Assembly (NCBI RefSeq): GCF_022771645.1
Contig: NZ_JALFCU010000063.1
Span: forward strand, 1-25,211
Direction of reading: 5' to 3'
Length of the DNA: 25,211 bases
Origin: Selenomonas sp.
Lineage (GTDB): Bacteria > Bacillota > Negativicutes > Selenomonadales > Selenomonadaceae
Position numbers and translations under genes: made by a program. Of the stretch, positions 20,469-25,211 are shown piece by piece. The first letter of the stretch is position 1, and each line of letters opens with the position of its first letter. Under the pieces are notes generated by a model. The model had not been told where the DNA came from. It did no database searches and saw only the letters and a program-made list of their open reading frames with translations.

Positions 20469-21122
20469 ATGACATTCCAACGCGCACGAAAAAAAGAGCA
20501 GATCGAGGATCGCAAGAAAGAGATCCTCGTGGCCGCGGATCGGCTGTTCAACGAAGGCGGGCTCGAGGACGTGACGTTCAGCCGCATCGCGAAGGACGTC
20601 TCGTTCACGCGGCAAACGATTTATACCTATTATCATACGCGCGAGGAAGTGCTGCTCGCGCTCCTCGGCGCGAAGCTCGAAGAATTCTACGGATCGCTGC
20701 ACACGATGTTCCCCGACGGAAAACTTTTGACGCGCAAAGAATTCTGCAAGTGCGTCGCGCGCCACTTCATCGCGCACAAGGAGACGCTGCGCCTCTTCGC
20801 GCTGCGGCACACGGTGCTCGAGGAAAACGTGCGCTACGAAAACCTCGTCGCGTTCAACCGCATCATGCTGAAAATCTTCCCGACCGTGAAAAACATCTTG
20901 CGCCAGCAATGCCCGGGCACGGACGACACAACGTTCGACACGTTCACGTTCACGATGATCTCGTACTTCGCGAGCATCTACCCGATCCTCGCGCCGCATC
21001 CGAACCAGCTCAAAGCCATCTTTGAAGCCGTCGGCGCCGAAGTCACGATGACGCCGGAAGAATGCCTCGAAGCGTCCATCGGACTCATGACGGCAGCGCT
21101 GAAATTCAAAAAAGAAGAATGA
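20469..21122 (+). CDS. TetR/AcrR-family transcriptional regulator
   Basis: A 217-residue regulator. The N-terminal TetR domain (about 14-62) reads KKEILVAADRLFNEGG, then VTFSRIAKDVSFTRQTIYTYYHTREEVLLALL, with the helix-turn-helix at about 36-56. The all-helical C-terminal ligand and dimer domain (about 70-210) has no recognisable ligand signature. The start has GAGG 8 nt upstream. It lies divergent from the SLH porin and convergent with panF, so either could be a target, but neither is shown by the sequence. Its stop codon falls at the edge of the shared terminator hairpin. Confidence 0.94.
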   Translation: MTFQRARKKEQIEDRKKEILVAADRLFNEGGLEDVTFSRIAKDVSFTRQTIYTYYHTREEVLLALLGAKLEEFYGSLHTMFPDGKLLTRKEFCKCVARHFIAHKETLRLFALRHTVLEENVRYENLVAFNRIMLKIFPTVKNILRQQCPGTDDTTFDTFTFTMISYFASIYPILAPHPNQLKAIFEAVGAEVTMTPEECLEASIGLMTAALKFKKEE

Positions 21123-21156
21123 AACGAGCCCGTTGCAGAAGCAACGGGCTCGTTTC
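21121..21156. terminator. Shared hairpin between TetR and panF genes
   Basis: Perfect 16-bp arms (21121-21136 and 21141-21156) with a 4-nt loop. The arms contain parts of both stop codons: TetR TGA at 21120-21122 and panF TGA at 21155-21157. The tracts that follow are only moderately T-rich (TTTCATTTCT on plus, TTTCATTCTTC on minus). Confidence 0.75.
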
Positions 21157-22651
21157 ATTTCTCAGGAAAAAAGACGTTCATCACCCGCTCCCCGCTCGGC
21201 TTCCCGAGATACGAGCCGAGGAGGAACAGCGCGAGCGACACGGTGATGCCGATGACGATCTGGTGCAGGCCGAGCACTTTGAAATGCAGCGCCTGGGTCG
21301 CGCAGTAGGCGATGGTGCCGCCGGCCATGGAGAGGATGGCGCCGGTGCGGTTCGCCTTTTTCCAATAGAGACCAAAGAGCAGCGTCCAGAAGAACGCGGT
21401 CTCGAGGCCGCCGAAGGCGAACATGTTGATGATCCAGATGAGGCTCGGCGGCGTCATGGCGATGACGAAGACAAGGGCGCCGATGACGGCCGTCGTGACG
21501 ACGGAGAGGCGGCGCAGGCGGGCGTCCGGGACTTGGGCGCCCTGCGCCTGTTTGCTGTGCAGGTACACGTCCTTGACGATGGCGGACGACGCGACGATGA
21601 GGAGGCCCGAGATCGTCGAGATGGACGCGGCCAAGGGGCCGATGATGGCGAGGCCGACGAGCTCCTTCGGGATGGCCTGCGCAATCGTCAGCGGGATGAT
21701 GTTGTCGACGCTGCCGTACGCACTTTCCGGCCCGTTCAAGACGCCATGCGCGAGGATGCCCGTGAAGTTCACGCCGATGTTCATGAATCCGACGACGACC
21801 GTGCCGATGAGCATGGCGCGGTGGAGGCTCCGCGTGTCCTTGTAGCTGATGCCGCGCACGACGCTCTGCGGCAGCGCGATCGTGCAGATGCCGACGAGGA
21901 TCCACTGCGTGAGGTAGAGCCCTGGCGGCATATGGCCGGCCGAGAGCGGATCGAACATCTCCGGGTGCTCGACGTGCAGACTTGTAATGATATGGGTGTA
22001 GCCGCCGCCTGCGTCGAGGACGTAGTATAAAAGCAGCACGATGCCGATCATCATCATGATGGCGCAGCACGTATCCGTCAGCGCGACGGCGCGGAAGCCG
22101 CCGATGCTCGTGTAGAGCACGACGACGAGGCCGAAGAGCAGCAGCCCCATCTCATAGCTGTAACCCGTCGCCGCCGCGAACAGCCGCGCGCCGCCGACGA
22201 ACTGCGCCGTCATCGTGCCGCAGAAGAACAGCACGATGATGAACGCCGCGAGCGCCGCGAGACCGTTCGACTCAAAGCGTTCGCGGATGATGTCGACGAC
22301 CGTCACGGCGTGGAATTTTCGTGACAAGAGCGCGACGCGCTTGCCGAACATGCCGAGGACCAGAAAAATCGCCGTGACCTGCACGACGGCCATATAAATC
22401 CAGCCGAAGCCGATCTTCCACGCCATGCCCGGCCCGCCGACGAACGACGAGACGGAGCTGTACGTCGCGACCGTCGTCATGGCGAGCACGAAGCCTCCGA
22501 GCTTGCGGTTGCCAATAAAATATTGGGACACGAAATTGCCGCGCTCTTCACGTGCGCGAACCCAGAAGCCGATGGCGACCATGAGCGCCATGAAAAGCAG
22601 CAGCGGCACGAGCGCGAAGAGATTGCCGCCCGTTTGCGGAACGGTCGTCAT
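21155..22651 (-). CDS. panF: Sodium/pantothenate symporter PanF
   Basis: A 498-residue inner-membrane transporter of the sodium:solute symporter (SSS) family with about 13 predicted helices. It imports pantothenate, the precursor of coenzyme A, with sodium. Family signs are the N-terminal SQYFIGNRKLGGFVLAMTTVATYSSVSSFVGGPG block (about 42-75), the GGFRAVALTD motif (about 183-192) and the SSS signature region around GPLAASISTISGLLIVASSAIVKD (about 321-344). The assignment to PanF rather than another SSS member rests on similarity to known PanF and on the YhdT partner directly upstream, with which its start overlaps by 4 bp. AAGGGGG precedes the ATG by about 10 nt. Confidence 0.93.
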   Translation of the reverse strand: MTTVPQTGGNLFALVPLLLFMALMVAIGFWVRAREERGNFVSQYFIGNRKLGGFVLAMTTVATYSSVSSFVGGPGMAWKIGFGWIYMAVVQVTAIFLVLGMFGKRVALLSRKFHAVTVVDIIRERFESNGLAALAAFIIVLFFCGTMTAQFVGGARLFAAATGYSYEMGLLLFGLVVVLYTSIGGFRAVALTDTCCAIMMMIGIVLLLYYVLDAGGGYTHIITSLHVEHPEMFDPLSAGHMPPGLYLTQWILVGICTIALPQSVVRGISYKDTRSLHRAMLIGTVVVGFMNIGVNFTGILAHGVLNGPESAYGSVDNIIPLTIAQAIPKELVGLAIIGPLAASISTISGLLIVASSAIVKDVYLHSKQAQGAQVPDARLRRLSVVTTAVIGALVFVIAMTPPSLIWIINMFAFGGLETAFFWTLLFGLYWKKANRTGAILSMAGGTIAYCATQALHFKVLGLHQIVIGITVSLALFLLGSYLGKPSGERVMNVFFPEK

Positions 22652-22941
22652 TTCGCCGCGCCCCCTTCCGATTTTTCCAGACCACTTTCGTCAAGCGGCA
22701 GATCGCGGAACACGCCGCGCACGAGCACGATGACGCCAAGGATGGCAAACGCCCAGACGCCGACCGTGCCGAGCACGGCCCAAATAGGCAAACCAAAGAT
22801 TTCCGCGTCCACACCGGACAAACCAAAACCGGCAAGGCACCAGAAAAGAATGAGCAGCACGAGCAAGATGCCCGTCGCGCCCGCTTCTTTCCGGCATTGC
22901 CGGTATTTCTCGTAGGGTGACCAATGTTTTTCGTTGTCCAT
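22648..22941 (-). CDS. yhdT: YhdT family membrane protein (DUF997)
   Basis: A 97-residue membrane protein with a soluble N-terminus (KHWSPYEKYRQCRKEAGATG) and two hydrophobic helices (about 23-43 and 53-77). YhdT lies immediately upstream of panF in E. coli and many other bacteria, and the same order is seen here with a 4-bp ATGA-type overlap, implying translational coupling. It probably assists PanF, but its role is unproven. AAAGGAGG sits about 8 nt before the ATG at 22941. Confidence 0.9.
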   Translation of the reverse strand: MDNEKHWSPYEKYRQCRKEAGATGILLVLLILFWCLAGFGLSGVDAEIFGLPIWAVLGTVGVWAFAILGVIVLVRGVFRDLPLDESGLEKSEGGAAK

Positions 22942-23005
22942 TTTTCAGACCTCCTTTGTACAGTCGCACCGATGCTGTGCGTACCGTCGAGGTCTATCAT
23001 ACAAC

Positions 23006-23041
23006 AAACCCTGTGCGGCATGCAATCACCGCACAGGGTTT
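23006..23041 (-). terminator. Intrinsic terminator of the MBL-fold gene
   Basis: Perfect 13-bp arms (23006-23018 and 23029-23041) with a 10-nt loop; TTGTTGT follows on the minus strand and TCTTTT on the plus strand. It lies 11 bases past the MBL-fold stop. A possible -10 TATGAT for yhdT-panF follows closely at about 22995-23000 on the minus strand. Confidence 0.85.
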
Positions 23042-23051
23042 CTTTTGCGAT

Positions 23052-23750
23052 TTATCCGTACCATGGCCGCGTTTTTTCTTCGCCGACCGTCGTCGGCTCG
23101 CTGTGGCCGGAAAAAAGCACGGTATCGTCCGGGAGCGTGAGGATCTGCGTTCGGATGCTCGCGAGCAGCGTCGCCTCGTCGCCACCAGGGAATCTTGTCG
23201 CGCCGTAGCTGGCTTTGAAAATCGTATCGCCGACGAATGCGACGCACGGCGCATTTTTCGCAGCCACGGAATTTTCCGTACCGTCTGTATTTTCTACGAC
23301 CACTTCGAATGCGTTTTCCGTAACGTACATCGTGCCGTCTTCCGTATGCCCGGGCGTCGGGACGAGGCGCAATTTTAATGTACCATTGGCGAGCGCAACC
23401 GTCGTGCCATCCGCGAGGTATGTGACCTCGTCCGCAGGAATCTTCAGCGCGCCGGACTCGAAAAATTTCGAGAGGTTGTACGTCGGGCTCTCGAAGTATT
23501 TTTGCGACCGCACGCTCGCACAGATGGGCACGTCAAGATTTTTCGCGACCGCCTGCGCCGCGCTCATATGGTCATAGTGACCATGCGTGACGAGGATTTT
23601 CTCGACCACGATATCTTTTTTCCGTACCGCGTCCACGATGCGCTCCGGCTCGAAGCCTGGGTCGATGAGGAACGCATGGCGCGTCGTGTCGTCCGCATAG
23701 AGATAACAATTCGTGAGGATCGAGCCCTGGACAGGGATGACCAAAAGCAT
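23052..23750 (-). CDS. Metallo-beta-lactamase-fold hydrolase (glyoxalase II-like)
   Basis: A 232-residue cytoplasmic hydrolase. The metal ligands are all visible: THGHYDH (His56, His58, Asp60, His61), PTPGHTEDG (His135), FVGDTIF (Asp175) and SGHSEPT (His216). This is the YcbL/glyoxalase II-like group, thought to hydrolyse thioesters such as hydroxyacylglutathione or related compounds; the actual substrate is unknown, and glutathione may be absent in this organism. An extra segment at about 144-167 between two core strands looks like a lineage insertion. GGAAGGAG precedes the ATG at 23750. It is monocistronic, with a promoter at 23782-23810 and a terminator at 23006-23041. Confidence 0.94.
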   Translation of the reverse strand: MLLVIPVQGSILTNCYLYADDTTRHAFLIDPGFEPERIVDAVRKKDIVVEKILVTHGHYDHMSAAQAVAKNLDVPICASVRSQKYFESPTYNLSKFFESGALKIPADEVTYLADGTTVALANGTLKLRLVPTPGHTEDGTMYVTENAFEVVVENTDGTENSVAAKNAPCVAFVGDTIFKASYGATRFPGGDEATLLASIRTQILTLPDDTVLFSGHSEPTTVGEEKTRPWYG

Positions 23751-23781
23751 AAGACCGCTCCTTCCGTTGAAATCTTCTCTT

Positions 23782-23810
23782 ATTATACAAGAAAGCGCGG
23801 CAACTCACAA
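23782..23810 (-). promoter_or_regulatory. Promoter of the MBL-fold gene
   Basis: On the minus strand there is a -35 TTGTGA (23805-23810), a 17-bp spacer and a perfect -10 TATAAT (23782-23787). It lies about 10 bases downstream of the large OPT terminator. Confidence 0.7.
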
Positions 23811-23819
23811 CAAAACGAA

Positions 23820-23912
23820 AAAGGGCCGCGGAGGCTTCCATAAGAAATCCGTTTCAGTGACCGCAGGGAACGGTCCGGATTTCGTTGGAGGCCTCCGCGG
23901 CCCCGAACGCAC
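23820..23912 (-). terminator. Large nested terminator of the OPT gene
   Basis: On the minus strand an outer GC-rich stem GGGCCGCGGAGGC (arms near 23900-23912 and 23823-23835) encloses a second stem GAAATCC/GGATTTC and an inner GACCG/CGGTC, making a rod of about 90 nt. TTTTTCG follows the last arm. It sits directly after the OPT stop. Confidence 0.8.
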
Positions 23913-23920
23913 GTATTTAC

Positions 23921-25211
23921 TTATGCTGCGTCTTTCGCCCCTCTTTTCGCCATCCAGACGAGGAACGTGCAGAGCGCGAAGTACGCGACGAGGCCGGCGG
24001 CCGTGCCGGCGGGGCTGTTCGCCCAGGCTTTCGCGAACCAGTCGATGCCCGCGATGTGCAGGACGGCCGAGATCAGGCTGCCGATGGCGCCGCCCGCGAC
24101 GAAGCCGGAGGCGACGGTGTTGCCCTCGGCGAGGCGGATGCTGTTGATCTTTTCATCCTTGCTGCTGTGCGAGACGAGCCACGAGATGAAGCCGCCGACG
24201 AGTACCGGCGTGTTGATGCCCATCGGGAGATACGCGCCGAGCGCGAACGGCAGCGGCGGGATCTTCATCATCCACAGGAGCACGGCGAAGAACGCGCCCG
24301 CCATGTAGAGCGGCCACGGCGCGTCGCCCGTCTCCATCATCGGCTGGACGATGGCGGCCATGGCGTTCGCCTGCGGCGCCTGGAGTGCGCCCTCGCCCCG
24401 TGAAGCCGTACGCGTGGTTCAGCAGGAACACAACGCCGACGGACACAAAGCCGGACAAAATAATCGAGACGAGCTGCCAGCGCTGCATCGTGCGCGGCGT
24501 CGCGCCCGTGATATGCGCGACCTTCAGCTCCGACATGAAGTTGCCGGCGACGGCGAGCGTCGTGCAGAGGAACGAGGCCATCATGAGGATCGCGATGATG
24601 CCGACTTTGCCATGCATGCCGGCGCCGCCCATGACGACGGCCGAGACGATGATCATGAAGATCGTCATGCCGGAGACCGGCTCATTGCCCGTGTAGGCAA
24701 TCGAGCTGATGCCGACGACGGACAGCAGCACGGCAAACACCGTGACGACGACGAACGCGAGCACGGTCTGCGTGACCGACTGCGAGCACATGAGATGGAA
24801 GAAGATGCCGAAGCCGAGCGCCATGAGCACGCTGCCGAGCACGATGCGGCTCATCGGGATGTCGCGCTGCGTGCGCAGCAGCTCCCCTTCGGCGCTGACG
24901 CCTTTCGAGAAGAGGTCGCGCACGGCACGGCGCATGACGCGGCCGACGACGCCCGACATCGTGAGCAGGCCGATGATGCCGGCCATGGCGAGCATGCCGA
25001 TGCCGAGGAGCGCCGCATCGTTGTCGATGCTGAAGACGAGCTTGTACTTGTCGGCGAGCGTCTGGCCCCACGAGACCGCCGTCGTCGTCAGGAGCTCCTG
25101 CCACCAGCCGAGCGTGTTGAGCACGAAGTCATACGCCATGGCGACGAGGCCCGAGAGCAGCATGATGTGCGCTTTCGAGCCCTCGTTCGACTGCAGGACC
25201 TCCGCAGCCGC
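23921..25211 (-). pseudogene. OPT family oligopeptide transporter, frameshifted, 5' end beyond window
   Basis: The product belongs to the OPT family of peptide or metal-chelate importers. The upstream part (25211 down to about 24400) is an open membrane-protein frame with helices such as LVAMAYDFVLNTLGW and GIGMLAMAGIIGLLTMSGVVG, ending FLLNHAYGFTG. The downstream part (to the stop at 23921) continues in another frame as ALQAPQANAMAAIVQPMME and ends WMAKRGAKDAA. Removing one C from the run of four at 24396-24399 (plus strand) restores FTGEGALQAPQ across the join, so a single-base insertion or a sequencing error explains the break. The coding frame is open to the window edge, so the N-terminus is missing. 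Without correction the product would lose its last helices. Confidence 0.85.

Overview
The window looks like a chromosomal segment of a GC-rich, diderm Firmicute of the class Negativicutes, probably Selenomonadaceae (Selenomonas/Mitsuokella-like). The main evidence is an outer-membrane porin with an N-terminal SLH domain and a C-terminal Phe (18738-20096). This architecture is characteristic of Negativicutes, where SLH porins tie the outer membrane to peptidoglycan. Rubrerythrin and the [FeFe]-hydrogenase maturase HydF point to a strict anaerobe, while the Firmicute-type YvrJ, LCP and ABC-F proteins and the 16S leader fit the same assignment. The genus is inference only.

Layout. Bases 1-28 are the 5' end of a 16S rRNA gene on the minus strand, preceded by a structured leader, a boxA-like element and two tandem promoters; the distal promoter is embedded in the end of the upstream protein gene. 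Moving right, almost everything is on the minus strand: a bicistron of a membrane-anchored secreted protein and a DUF5662 protein; rubrerythrin; a membrane GGDEF protein; serS; a two-lobed secreted protein; and hydF. A plus-strand HD-GYP phosphodiesterase (7576-8724) converges on an AT-richer three-gene unit: a candidate antitoxin, a zeta-toxin-like P-loop protein and a 46-residue YvrJ protein whose Shine-Dalgarno sequence is buried in a perfect hairpin. Then follow recD2, an ABC-F ATPase and an LCP cell-wall ligase. From 16 kb on there is an RseC-like protein, a plus-strand LacI regulator, a Cof-type HAD phosphatase, the SLH porin, a plus-strand TetR regulator, the yhdT-panF pantothenate uptake pair, a metallo-beta-lactamase-fold hydrolase, and an OPT transporter that carries a one-base frameshift and runs off the right edge.

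Themes. Most genes are single transcription units, many with near-consensus sigma-70-type promoters and intrinsic terminators. Cell-envelope functions (LCP, SLH porin, secreted proteins) and c-di-GMP turnover (a GGDEF protein lacking the I-site, and an HD-GYP protein) recur. The most striking non-gene feature is a dispersed intergenic repeat of about 125 bp present in five copies (near 1.8, 4.9, 6.0, 14.4 and 14.5 kb). Both of its internal hairpins show compensatory base changes between copies, and two copies form a head-to-head inverted pair between the LCP and ABC-F genes. No CRISPR array, tRNA, insertion sequence or prophage was seen.
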